Source: an uncultured Vampirovibrio sp. (GTDB lineage: Bacteria; Cyanobacteriota; Vampirovibrionia; Gastranaerophilales; Gastranaerophilaceae). From it: a stretch of DNA of 63,214 nt. The notes under the pieces were generated by a model. The model was given only the letters and a program-made list of their open reading frames with translations. It searched no databases and had not been told where the DNA came from. The position numbers and the translations under genes were made by a program. Below, one piece after another: positions 44,063-51,577 of this stretch. The DNA lies in assembly GCA_910583725.1 (NCBI GenBank), contig CAJTXZ010000018.1:1-63214 (forward strand). Reading direction: 5' to 3'. Each line of letters begins with the position of its first letter. Positions within the stretch are counted from its first letter, which is position 1.

Positions 44063-44368
44063 ATGGAAAAACGTTTTAAAGAAGGTTTTTTATTAAAAAG
44101 GTGTAGTTGTAATCATTTTTGGGAAAATGCCAGAGCAAATTTGTATGCGTTTTTTGATAATTTTAAAAAAAACTTTGCAAAGCAGGATAAGGCCTGTAAA
44201 GATATTGACTCTGCCAAAAAGTATTTATCCAAGTATTTGAGCGATTTAAAGCTGCATTTTGATTTGACTGATGCTAATGTGCAAAAGATTTTAATTGAGA
44301 CTTATAATTCAAATAAGCCTCAACACCCTGTTGTAAAATGTTTAACTATGTTAAAATATTGGAGCTGA
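44063..44368 (+). CDS. Small hypothetical protein
   Basis: The 101-residue protein is basic and helical with several cysteines near the N-terminus (LLKRCSCNHFWE). There is no membrane segment. I recognise no family. A GTG at 44051 is an alternative in-frame start; neither has a clear ribosome site. It is 28 bases upstream of the metallo-hydrolase gene and may be in the same transcript. Coding status is likely but not certain. Confidence 0.5.
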   Translation: MEKRFKEGFLLKRCSCNHFWENARANLYAFFDNFKKNFAKQDKACKDIDSAKKYLSKYLSDLKLHFDLTDANVQKILIETYNSNKPQHPVVKCLTMLKYWS

Positions 44369-44396
44369 AATTTAAGAATTTTAGAAGGATAGTTTA

Positions 44397-45038
44397 ATGA
44401 TAGTTAAAAAGTTTATACCACAAGAGTTTGCGGCCAATAATTATCTTTTGTATGATGAGGCTTCAAAGGAGGCTGTTTTAATTGATTGTGCGGGGTCTAA
44501 TGAGGCTATATTTAAGTTTATTGATGAGAATGATTTGAAACTTCGCTATATATTAATTACGCATGCGCATTTTGATCATGTTGGCGGGCTAAAAGAATTT
44601 AAGCAGAAATATCCTGATATTCAGATTTTAATGGCTGAGGCCGATAAGGTTTTGTATGATAATCTTTCAGTGCAGTGTGATTTATTTGCACACAAAAGGA
44701 TTGAGCCTGTTGAAATTGATGAATTTATAAATGAAGGAAAAGAAATAGATTTTGCCGGGTTAAAGATTAAAACAATAGCAACGCCCGGGCATTCAAAGGG
44801 CTCTGTTTGTTATTTGGCTGATGATAATTTATTTTCTGGCGATACTTTGTTTTATGAAGAAATAGGACGCTGTGATTTACCCGGAGGGTCTTTTGATGAG
44901 ATTCAAAACAGTATTAAAGAAAAATTGTTCAAATTGGATGAAAAAATTAAAGTTTTTACAGGTCATGGCGATAATACAAATATAGGACATGAAAAAATTA
45001 ACAACGCATATTTTGGTGTAAACGCAATTTATTCTTAA
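44397..45038 (+). CDS. Metallo-beta-lactamase-fold hydrolase (glyoxalase II-like)
   Basis: The 213-residue protein has the zinc motif THAHFDHVGG (HxHxDH), then TPGHSKGSVCYL, FSGDTLFYEEIGRCDLPGG and VFTGHGDNTNIGHEK, which together give all metal ligands of small YcbL/GloB-like hydrolases. Such enzymes hydrolyse thioesters or related compounds; the exact substrate is unknown. AGAAGGATAG precedes the ATG. It is immediately followed by the cytidine deaminase gene. Confidence 0.9.
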   Translation: MIVKKFIPQEFAANNYLLYDEASKEAVLIDCAGSNEAIFKFIDENDLKLRYILITHAHFDHVGGLKEFKQKYPDIQILMAEADKVLYDNLSVQCDLFAHKRIEPVEIDEFINEGKEIDFAGLKIKTIATPGHSKGSVCYLADDNLFSGDTLFYEEIGRCDLPGGSFDEIQNSIKEKLFKLDEKIKVFTGHGDNTNIGHEKINNAYFGVNAIYS

Positions 45039-45068
45039 ATGTTACAATTTGATTTTAAGGAAAGCAAA

Positions 45069-45485
45069 ATGGAAGAAAGAAAACCGGATTTTAAAGAATT
45101 GTTAGAAAAAGCAAAAGAGGCAAGCAAAAACAGCTATTCGCCTTATTCAAAATTTCCTGTGGGCGCTGCTTGTTTGTTTGAGAGCGGCAAGGTTTATCTT
45201 GGCTCAAACATTGAGAATGCCAGCTACTGCCTTGGTCTTTGTGCTGAGAGAAATGCCTTGTCCAGCGCTCTTTGTGCCGGTGAAAAGAGCAAGCTTATTG
45301 CCGTTGCCGTTTACAGCCCAAGACAAAAGAACTGTCTGCCATGCGGCGGGTGTTTACAGTGGCTTAATGAATTTAGCACAATGGATGGCGCAAACAATGA
45401 TATAAAAGTAGTTTTAGAAGCCGAGGACGGCTATAGAGCCTATGGGCTGAGCGAACTTTTGCCGCATGGCTTTAAAATTAATTAA
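45069..45485 (+). CDS. cdd: Cytidine deaminase
   Basis: The 138-residue enzyme deaminates cytidine and deoxycytidine for pyrimidine salvage. Zinc-site motifs are CAERNAL (Cys plus the catalytic Glu) and PCGGC (two Cys), with SPYSKFPVGAA and NIENASYCLGL upstream as in Cdd proteins. ATG 45069 is preferred over 45039 because AAGGAAAGCAAA lies just ahead and the family N-terminus fits. It closes a small operon with the metallo-hydrolase. Confidence 0.94.
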   Translation: MEERKPDFKELLEKAKEASKNSYSPYSKFPVGAACLFESGKVYLGSNIENASYCLGLCAERNALSSALCAGEKSKLIAVAVYSPRQKNCLPCGGCLQWLNEFSTMDGANNDIKVVLEAEDGYRAYGLSELLPHGFKIN

Positions 45486-45529
45486 ACCCCTTTTATCTTC
45501 TCTTTTCACCCTTTGGTGTAAATTGAACA

Positions 45530-45748
45530 TTAGTCATTTAATATTTGCTGTATTTCAATGTCGGGCTTGCCTAAAACCCTGACAAGCTCCAGTACGGAAG
45601 CTTTCATTTGGCATTTTTGTGATGATTTGCCAAAGAAATCTGTATAAAAGCATCCTTCGCAGTTGCATCCTCTTTTATAACATTCTATTGCTGTTGTAGT
45701 CCATCTTCTTACTGCAACCGCGCGGCCCATATCTCTGCTTTTATGCAC
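45530..45748 (-). CDS. Small cysteine-rich protein
   Basis: The 72-residue protein starts at a GTG with AGGAGATAAAA just upstream, a strong ribosome site. It contains a dense cysteine cluster, CYKRGCNCEGCFY (residues 23-35), and a further Cys at KCQMK, then a helical LELVRVLGKP segment. The spacing C-x4-C-x-C-x2-C suggests a metal or Fe-S knuckle and possibly nucleic-acid contact. I do not recognise a named family. An 8-bp hairpin (45790-45813) lies in its upstream region. Confidence 0.65.
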   Translation of the reverse strand: MHKSRDMGRAVAVRRWTTTAIECYKRGCNCEGCFYTDFFGKSSQKCQMKASVLELVRVLGKPDIEIQQILND

Positions 45749-46181
45749 TTTTATCTCCTAATCTTAATTTAAGAACTACCCAAATCTGAAAGCCTTTAAG
45801 TTTGAAAAGGCTTGTCCTAACTGAATTTATTACTATTATAGCTTCTAAGAGCCAGTATACAAGTGTATTTTAGCCAATTATTAACAAGATTTAACATACT
45901 GCTTATGGCTTGTATAGCTTATGTATTAAGGGATTGACCCGCCTAAGATAATCTTTGGGCATGGCTTTCCATGGTTTGATACATGTAAAACCCATGGGGG
46001 GTGCATGTTTTCATGATTTTAAAATTTGTCTTTTTTGGTAAAGAAATGTAAATATTCTCATTTTTCCATGCCAAATTTGGCATGGATTTATAAATCAGAG
46101 TATAAAATGAATTTTATTAATTTTTGTAAATATTTTATTTGCTATGTAAAAGTTTCGGGTGGAATTTGTTTTGGTATATAT
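45749..46181. other. Long intergenic region with hairpins and palindromes
   Basis: No gene is seen in 433 bases. AAGCCTTT / AAAGGCTT (45790-45813) forms an 8-bp hairpin upstream of the small Cys-rich gene. Several CCATGG-type palindromic words occur at 45960-46010, and a 22-bp perfect palindrome at 46065-46086. A small RNA is possible, but none is identifiable. The minus-strand side must contain the promoter of the Cys-rich gene. Confidence 0.4.
46065..46086. repeat. Perfect 22-bp palindrome
   Basis: TCCATGCCAAA is followed directly by its reverse complement TTTGGCATGGA. It is not adjacent to a T-tract on the plus strand. It resembles in size and symmetry the 24-bp palindrome after ilvD (both have a central AAATTT- or TTTAAA-like core), but the sequence is different. 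Confidence 0.6.
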
Positions 46182-46216
46182 AAAAAAATGCAAAGCCATA
46201 GATGGTATGGCTTTGC
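46182..46216 (-). terminator. Intrinsic terminator of the metallo-hydrolase gene
   Basis: On the minus strand a perfect 11-bp stem GCAAAGCCATA / TATGGCTTTGC with a 5-base loop is followed by A-TTTTTTT (plus-strand AAAAAAA at 46182-46188). It starts 20 bases after the stop codon. A textbook rho-independent terminator. Confidence 0.9.
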
Positions 46217-46235
46217 GCATACTATTTGTACAGCT

Positions 46236-47024
46236 CTATTTATTATTTATTTCTATTGTGCTTCCATCATCGGGAATAAGTAAATTCTTGATATCATCTT
46301 TTTGTTTAAATTCTTTTAAATCTTTTCGGGTAACGGCTAAGTGGCTTACTGTGTCCATATGACTTGCAATAATTATTGCCTTTGGTGCATTTTTTATTAC
46401 TTCTTTTATATCCTCTACGCCCATTATTATTTTTTCGCCATTTAAAACAGTTGCTGCGCAGGCATTTACCACGATTATACCCGGAGCATATTTGTTTATC
46501 GCCTCGTTTACTTCGCTGCACCAAATCGAATCGCCTGCCACGTATAATGTTTTTTCATTTTTAGATTTAAAAACGATACCCATTGCATCGTAGCGCATAC
46601 CGATTTTTTCACATATGGGCTTTAAAATTTCTTTTTTGCCGTGCTGGGTGAATGTTTTATATAAGGTTATATCATTAAATTCCGTTCCGTTTGAAGAGAG
46701 AATTTCAACATTTTTGAAATCTTTAGAAAGAATATAATTTTTATCAAAATCAGATTGCACAAAAATTTTTGTGTCTTTATTAAGAGCTTCTTCGGCAAAG
46801 CTATCCCAATGATCAGGGTGAATATGGGTTATAATGACAGCATCAACATCTGTGATTTTTTCAATTTCAAAAGGCAAGTCTACTCTCGGCTGGCGTATTT
46901 CAGAATTTATTGCAGCTTCAAAGCCCGGCATAAAGTCTTTTGGCATAAGCCATGGGTCAATTAAGAATTTAGTGTTGTTATACTCTACGATAATTGTTGC
47001 ATTTCTTATTTGCGTGATTTTCAT
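46236..47024 (-). CDS. Metallo-beta-lactamase-fold hydrolase (UlaG/UPF0173-like)
   Basis: The 262-residue protein has ITHIHPDHWD (zinc HxHxDH-type motif), YVAGDSIWCSEV and IIASHMDTVSHL, the layout of UlaG-like metal-dependent hydrolases. The N-terminus KITQIRNATIIVEYNNTKF is typical of the Gly-less antiparallel start of this group. AGGAGGAATAA is a strong ribosome site. It is divergent from the second HxlR regulator and carries the conserved operator in its promoter, so it is probably HxlR-controlled. Substrate unknown. Confidence 0.88.
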   Translation of the reverse strand: MKITQIRNATIIVEYNNTKFLIDPWLMPKDFMPGFEAAINSEIRQPRVDLPFEIEKITDVDAVIITHIHPDHWDSFAEEALNKDTKIFVQSDFDKNYILSKDFKNVEILSSNGTEFNDITLYKTFTQHGKKEILKPICEKIGMRYDAMGIVFKSKNEKTLYVAGDSIWCSEVNEAINKYAPGIIVVNACAATVLNGEKIIMGVEDIKEVIKNAPKAIIIASHMDTVSHLAVTRKDLKEFKQKDDIKNLLIPDDGSTIEINNK

Positions 47025-47081
47025 TTATTCCTCCTTATTACAAAGTTTGATGTTATAAAATTATTTTAAGTAATGATTTCC

Positions 47082-47106
47082 TTTTTACAAGAATGTACTT
47101 TTTTGT
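47082..47106. promoter_or_regulatory. Shared 25-bp element in the second HxlR divergent region
   Basis: Matches 36328-36352 at 23 of 25 positions. On the minus strand it supplies TTGTAA as -35, with TAAAAT 16 bases downstream, for the metallo-hydrolase gene. An additional inverted repeat TACTTTTT / AAAAAGTA spans 47096-47128. Operator role is inferred. Confidence 0.6.
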
Positions 47107-47139
47107 ATAATATTTACTAAAAAGTAAGTATGGAGTAAT

Positions 47140-47508
47140 ATGGCAAGAAAAAAACAGGAAGAATACAAATGTCCGCTTGAAGCTACAATGGATATAATCG
47201 GCGGGAAATATAAGGGGGTTATAATAGGACATTTAATCAATAAAACTCTAAGGTACAATGAATTACAAAAATTAATTTGCCACAGCACCCCTAAAATGCT
47301 CATTCAACAGCTAAAAGAGCTGGAGGCTGATGGAATTGTTGAAAGAAAACTTTATCCCATTGTGCCGCCAAAGACTGAATATTCACTCACCGAAAGAGGC
47401 AGGACTTTAATTCCTGCGATTATTGAATTAAATAAATGGGGCATGAATTATTTAAAAGAAGAAAATATTCCCTGTGCCTATAAGGAAGATGCGCCCATAA
47501 GCAGTTAA
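47140..47508 (+). CDS. HxlR-family winged-helix regulator, copy 2
   Basis: The 122-residue HxlR protein has CPLEATMDIIGGKYKGVIIG with the conserved Cys and GGKYK turn, CHSTPKMLIQQLKELEADGI as the recognition helix and VERKLYPIVPPKTEYSLTERG as the wing. It parallels copy 1 closely (PKMLIxQLxELEADGxxER). TGGAG lies 9 bases ahead of the ATG. It probably represses or activates the divergent metallo-hydrolase gene. A bidirectional hairpin follows it. Confidence 0.9.
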   Translation: MARKKQEEYKCPLEATMDIIGGKYKGVIIGHLINKTLRYNELQKLICHSTPKMLIQQLKELEADGIVERKLYPIVPPKTEYSLTERGRTLIPAIIELNKWGMNYLKEENIPCAYKEDAPISS

Positions 47509-47533
47509 AAGAAAATTTATTTAATCACAGCAA

Positions 47534-47559
47534 AAAGCACCTTAAAATTAAGGTGCTTT
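47534..47559. terminator. Bidirectional terminator after hxlR copy 2
   Basis: AAAGCACCTTA and TAAGGTGCTTT form a perfect 11-bp stem around AAAT. TTTAGTTGTTG follows on the plus strand, and TTTTTGCTG on the minus strand, so it can serve both the hxlR gene and the convergent ribbon-helix-helix gene. Confidence 0.7.
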
Positions 47560-47621
47560 AGTTGTTGTTAATACTTTGGTGTATGTTTTTTTTGGGGTAA
47601 ACTTGTTTGGAATTTTGTGCG

Positions 47622-47810
47622 TCAATCAAGCAGGGCTTCTAAGATTGAAGCATTCTTTTGTGCAAAGGTATTTTCTCTAACCTTTGTGCGGTGAATATAA
47701 GTTCTTAAGGCCTCTCTGATTAATTCAGAGCGGGAACGGTTTTCATTATCTGCTACGTGGTCAATCTCGTCTAAAAATTTCTCGGGCATTGAAATAAGTA
47801 CTCTAGCCAT
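47622..47810 (-). CDS. CopG/ribbon-helix-helix DNA-binding protein
   Basis: This 62-residue protein is a minimal RHH dimer: beta strand RVLISMPEKFLDEIDHVA then helix NRSRSELIREALRTYI, the standard CopG/MetJ-Arc pattern (the SRSELIREALR helix). ATGGAGGAATTAAACC gives a strong ribosome site. No toxin or partner gene is adjacent, so it is a solitary regulator or an orphan antitoxin. Confidence 0.85.
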   Translation of the reverse strand: MARVLISMPEKFLDEIDHVADNENRSRSELIREALRTYIHRTKVRENTFAQKNASILEALLD

Positions 47811-48158
47811 TGGTTTAATTCCTCCATTATGTTTTCTATTTAATTTAATTTGCCTTTGTACTTATATAAAGTCTTTTCTTATAAAAAAATTGACTAATTT
47901 GTATATATTTTTTATATTTTTGTAATATTTCTTAATAAAAATAGTTTGAAATTAGCTTATAGCTTGAAAAATAAATTATATTAAGTTTATTAAGCATTTA
48001 AATTTTACCTAAAGGGCTAAGTTTTAATTTTTGCTTTCTTCCATATAAATTTAACTGGCCCTGAAGCGTAAATTTAATAATCAACATTTTTAGGAAACAA
48101 AACCACCCCTTTTTTTTGGGGATAACAATGGTAATGGCTTTTTTTAGGTGAATACGGT
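47811..48158. other. Intergenic region between the RHH gene and gcvH
   Basis: No gene in 348 bases. It is strongly AT-rich near the RHH start. CCCC-T8-GGGG (48106-48121) is a short hairpin lying 38 bases past the gcvH stop; the minus-strand tail TGGTTTTGTTTCC is only weakly T-rich, so termination is uncertain. Nothing else seen. Confidence 0.35.
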
Positions 48159-48557
48159 CTAGTTTATAGTTTCTTCTTTATAATCTTCGTATTCTAAAAG
48201 GCCAAGGGAATCTTCCTGGAATGTACTGCTTTCGATTTTAATGAGCCATCCGTTTTCCCAAGGGTCTTCATTTATTAATTCCGGTGAATTTATTAATTCT
48301 TCGTTTACTTCTATAATTTTTCCGCCAACGGGCATATATATTTCGGATGCAGCTTTTACTGATTCTATGGTTGCAAAAACTTCATTTTTTGCAAATTCTG
48401 TACCAGCTTCGGGCAATTCTACAAAGACAATGTCGCCCAGCTGCTCTATGGCATAATCAGTTAGGCCTATTGTGATTAAATTATCAGATTCAAGTGCCCA
48501 TTCGTGTGTTTTGGAACACAGTATTCCCTCGGGTGCTCTCGATTCCGGTGTGCTCAT
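48159..48557 (-). CDS. gcvH: Glycine cleavage system H protein
   Basis: GcvH carries the lipoyl group that shuttles the aminomethyl intermediate of glycine cleavage. The 132-residue protein has IGLTDYAIEQLGDIVFVELP and FATIESVKAASEIYMPVGG, with the lipoylated lysine in the ESVKAAS context, then NEDPWENGWLIKIE. AAAGGAAAACATAA precedes the ATG. The P and T proteins are not adjacent. Standalone gcvH genes also serve lipoyl relay, so full glycine cleavage is not proven. Confidence 0.95.
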   Translation of the reverse strand: MSTPESRAPEGILCSKTHEWALESDNLITIGLTDYAIEQLGDIVFVELPEAGTEFAKNEVFATIESVKAASEIYMPVGGKIIEVNEELINSPELINEDPWENGWLIKIESSTFQEDSLGLLEYEDYKEETIN

Positions 48558-48813
48558 TTATGTTTTCCTTTATTTTCTACAAACAGTTAGTGCAGTTTAT
48601 ACTTTTATAATAAATTTATTATCATAATTTATATATTTGCGCCAGTAGTTTTTTAAAAGTGTTAAGTTGAATTTTAAGACCGCAACATGTTTTTTGTATA
48701 TATTGCGCGTTAATTGGGAGCTCGTTTTATGATTTTGGGTTTTGATTTATATAAATTTTGATTTTATCTGATTGTTAATAAGCCCTTAAATAGGTAGTTT
48801 TGACGCGTTTTAT

Positions 48814-49971
48814 TTACCTGACGTATATTTTTGGCAATCGTACTTTTAGTCTGCAGGTTAGTTCATAGTTTATTGTATTTAAAATTTGTGCCCAATTGTC
48901 AACAGAATAATATTTATCACCATCTTTTCCAAGAAGTGTTATGATATCGCCTTCTTTTGCTTCAATATCGCCAATATCAAACATCATTTGATCCATTGTC
49001 ACTCTTCCTATTTGTTTAATGGTTTTCCCATTTAATGAGGCTGTGATTTTATTTGACAGATTTCTTGATACGCCATCGGCGTATCCTATAGGAATTGTTG
49101 CGACACGGGTTGTTTTATCTGCAATATAAGAGTATCCATAGCTTACGCCATCGCCCTTTTCTATTGTGTGAATATTGGTAATTCTGCCCTTTAGGCCCAT
49201 AACGGGTTTTAATTCAGGGAGGTCTATATCACATTCTTTTCCGTATGTTAAGGGTGAAAGGCCGTATAATATTATCCCAAGCCTTATCATATCGCATTTG
49301 ATACCCGGGTCAATAAAGGCACCAAGGCTGTTTTGACAGTGAATTATGAGATTTTTTCTGTCGATTGAATTAATTACATTTTTAAAGTTTTGTTTTTGAA
49401 GTTCAAGCACCTTTTTGCTTTCAACGTCTGCAAAATGGGTAAATATACCTTTTAAATCAATGTAATCAGCTTTTTGTACTTCTTTTATAAAGTCTTTTGC
49501 ATATTTATGGCTGATTCCTATTCTGTTCATTCCTGTGTCAATTTTTATATGAGCCTTTATTTTTTTTCCTGTTCTTTCGTATAAAATTTTTGCAGCTTCA
49601 AGGTGTTCTTTATTAAATATTGAAATAGTGATATCGTTAGCAGCAGCGTTTTCAAAGGCCCAAATAGGCACAGCGCCCAATACAAGTATTGGTGCATTTA
49701 TTTTGTTATTTCTTAATTCAAGACCTTCATCAACACTTGCAACGCCAAAGGCGCTAACTCCGCAGGCAATTAATGTGGGTGCGCACATAAGGCTTCCATG
49801 GCCGTAACCGTCTGCTTTTATCGTTGCTAAAAGTTTTGGCATACTTTCGTCTTTAGAAAGGTTTTCTTCAATCTTTTTTTTGATTGAATTTATATTAAAC
49901 TCCAGATTTCCAAGGTTTATTTCAACCCAGGCGTCTCTTAGCTTATTTACAGGTAATGCTCTATTTGTCAT
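48814..49971 (-). CDS. alr: Alanine racemase
   Basis: Alr makes D-alanine for peptidoglycan. The 385-residue PLP enzyme has IKADGYGHGS (PLP lysine within the KADGYGHG signature) near residue 50, IDTGMNRIGI, LIHCQNSLGAF and VSYGYSYIADKTTRVATIPI (catalytic-tyrosine region) and GRVTMDQMMFDIG. Its ATG overlaps the folD stop by 4 bases (ATGA), so translation is coupled. Confidence 0.95.
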   Translation of the reverse strand: MTNRALPVNKLRDAWVEINLGNLEFNINSIKKKIEENLSKDESMPKLLATIKADGYGHGSLMCAPTLIACGVSAFGVASVDEGLELRNNKINAPILVLGAVPIWAFENAAANDITISIFNKEHLEAAKILYERTGKKIKAHIKIDTGMNRIGISHKYAKDFIKEVQKADYIDLKGIFTHFADVESKKVLELQKQNFKNVINSIDRKNLIIHCQNSLGAFIDPGIKCDMIRLGIILYGLSPLTYGKECDIDLPELKPVMGLKGRITNIHTIEKGDGVSYGYSYIADKTTRVATIPIGYADGVSRNLSNKITASLNGKTIKQIGRVTMDQMMFDIGDIEAKEGDIITLLGKDGDKYYSVDNWAQILNTINYELTCRLKVRLPKIYVR

Positions 49972-50816
49972 AGTTTAGCCTTATGTAGATTGTATAATTC
50001 CAAAGTATTTTCCATTAAGGAAGCGATTGTCATAGGTCCTATTCCGCCAGGAACAGGGGTTATATGGCCTGCGATTTCTTTAACATTGTCAAAATCCACA
50101 TCTCCCCTTAATTTTCCGCTATTGTCTCTTATTATTCCGACATCAATTACTGCTGCGCCATTTTTAACCATATCTTTTGTCACCATATTTTCTTTCCCCG
50201 TTGCAGATATTAAGATATCGGCATTTTTTGTAATATCCGGGAGGTTTTTTGTTTTTGAATGAGCGATTGTAACGGTTGCGTTTCTGTTTAAAAGAAGCAT
50301 GGAAAGAGGTTTGCCGACTATATTTGAGCGACCTATGATTACGGCATTTTTTCCTGATATCGGGATTTTGTATTCATCGAGAATTCTAATAATGCCCTTT
50401 GGCGTGCAGGCAAGCGCATAGGGTGTTTCACCTGTTATAAGTTTGCCCGAGTTTATCGGGTGAAAGCCGTCAACATCTTTTTTAGGGTCAATTTTATCAA
50501 GAAAATCATATGCGCTCAGGCGTTTTGGCAGGGGCAATTGCAAAAGAATTCCATCAATATCGTTATCGTTGTTTAATTTTTCGATTAAACTTAGAAGCTC
50601 TTCTTTTGTAGTATTCTCCGGTAATTTATGAATAAAGGAATGAAAGCCTGCATTCAGAGCTTGTTTTTCTTTATTTTTAACATAAACGGCACTTGCAGGG
50701 GCTTCGCCTACAAGAATTACAGCAAGTCCGGGTTTTGTATCAAGGTTTGAAACTTTATCTTTAATATTTTCAATGATTTGATTTGAAAGGGCTTTGCCAT
50801 CCATTATTATTGCCAT
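49968..50816 (-). CDS. folD: Bifunctional methylenetetrahydrofolate dehydrogenase/cyclohydrolase
   Basis: FolD interconverts 5,10-methylene-, methenyl- and 10-formyl-tetrahydrofolate. The 282-residue protein has SAVYVKNKEKQALNAGF with the catalytic Tyr-x3-Lys, GILLQLPLPKRL, DGFHPINSGKL and VIGRSNIVGKPLSMLLL (NADP loop), then GGIGPMTIASLMENT. The ATG has AAAGGAGCTGATT upstream, positioned 2 bases after the ATPase gene. Together with the MetE-like and CooC-like genes upstream it suggests one-carbon metabolism. Confidence 0.96.
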   Translation of the reverse strand: MAIIMDGKALSNQIIENIKDKVSNLDTKPGLAVILVGEAPASAVYVKNKEKQALNAGFHSFIHKLPENTTKEELLSLIEKLNNDNDIDGILLQLPLPKRLSAYDFLDKIDPKKDVDGFHPINSGKLITGETPYALACTPKGIIRILDEYKIPISGKNAVIIGRSNIVGKPLSMLLLNRNATVTIAHSKTKNLPDITKNADILISATGKENMVTKDMVKNGAAVIDVGIIRDNSGKLRGDVDFDNVKEIAGHITPVPGGIGPMTIASLMENTLELYNLHKAKL

Positions 50817-50818
50817 AA

Positions 50819-51577
50819 TCAGCTCCTTTTATATTCTATATTTTGCGGAAGGTTAAGCCTTGAGTAAAGATTTTTCATTATTTCTTTTATTTCGCCCTCC
50901 GGGCTGTTATTATCCTCTAAATCATCATATTTTTGAATTACCCCCAGAATATCAAGAGAGCATGTTTTAGAAGCTTCCTGAACAATATTTTCCTGGCCTT
51001 TTTTCAATTGATTCAGGATTATGCTGAATTGGCCTGCGGCTGCATATTTTTTATTGCTTTCATATATTTTTGATGCCAACTGTAGAGATTTTGAATCAGG
51101 CTTTGTTATAAGCAGGGTTGTATCAATAGGGTAATCAACAAGCTGTGTTAGATATTTAAGGTCATATTCGCAGTCAAACATTACAAAGTCATATCTGTCA
51201 ATCAATTTTACCAGCGCTTCATTCATTATTTTTGTTATGGGACAAATGCAATCTTTTGAAGCTACAAGATGTGATACTAATATCTCTGTGTTTTCATCAA
51301 TTTCAGTTAATATATCTTCAAGCGCCCATTCGACGTATTCCTGTTTTGTCATTTTTTTGGGAATACCCGTATTATACTCGTGCTTGCCGCTTCTGATTCC
51401 ATATACGGTGTTATTTATAGTGAGATTAAATCTTTGCGCCAATTCCTGGGATAAATCATTATCAATAATAAGGATAGATTTATCAGGAAAAAATTCTCTT
51501 ATTATGCTCTGAAGAGCTTTTACTATTGTGGTTTTGCCATTTCCTGATTTTCCAATTACAGCAATAGTAGATGTCAT
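50819..51577 (-). CDS. MinD/ParA-type deviant Walker ATPase, CooC-like
   Basis: The 252-residue P-loop ATPase has the deviant Walker A AVIGKSGNGKTTIVKALQ, which keeps the signature Lys (GKxGxGKT), then ILIIDNDLSQELAQRF and VMFDCEYDLKYLTQ. This is closest in pattern to CooC-type nickel-insertion/metal-cluster ATPases (two conserved cysteines in ASKDCICPI) and to MinD/ParA. ATG 51577 overlaps the upstream stop by one base (TAATG). A longer in-frame reading to 51694 lies within that upstream gene and is rejected. Its place between a MetE-like methyltransferase and folD suggests metallo-enzyme or one-carbon maturation. Confidence 0.8.
   Translation of the reverse strand: MTSTIAVIGKSGNGKTTIVKALQSIIREFFPDKSILIIDNDLSQELAQRFNLTINNTVYGIRSGKHEYNTGIPKKMTKQEYVEWALEDILTEIDENTEILVSHLVASKDCICPITKIMNEALVKLIDRYDFVMFDCEYDLKYLTQLVDYPIDTTLLITKPDSKSLQLASKIYESNKKYAAAGQFSIILNQLKKGQENIVQEASKTCSLDILGVIQKYDDLEDNNSPEGEIKEIMKNLYSRLNLPQNIEYKRS

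Noticed and set aside
47622..47810. RHH gene as antitoxin of a toxin-antitoxin pair
   Set aside because: No toxin-sized reading frame with a known fold is next to it; treated as a solitary regulator. The same applies to the AbrB-like gene at 6829-7017.
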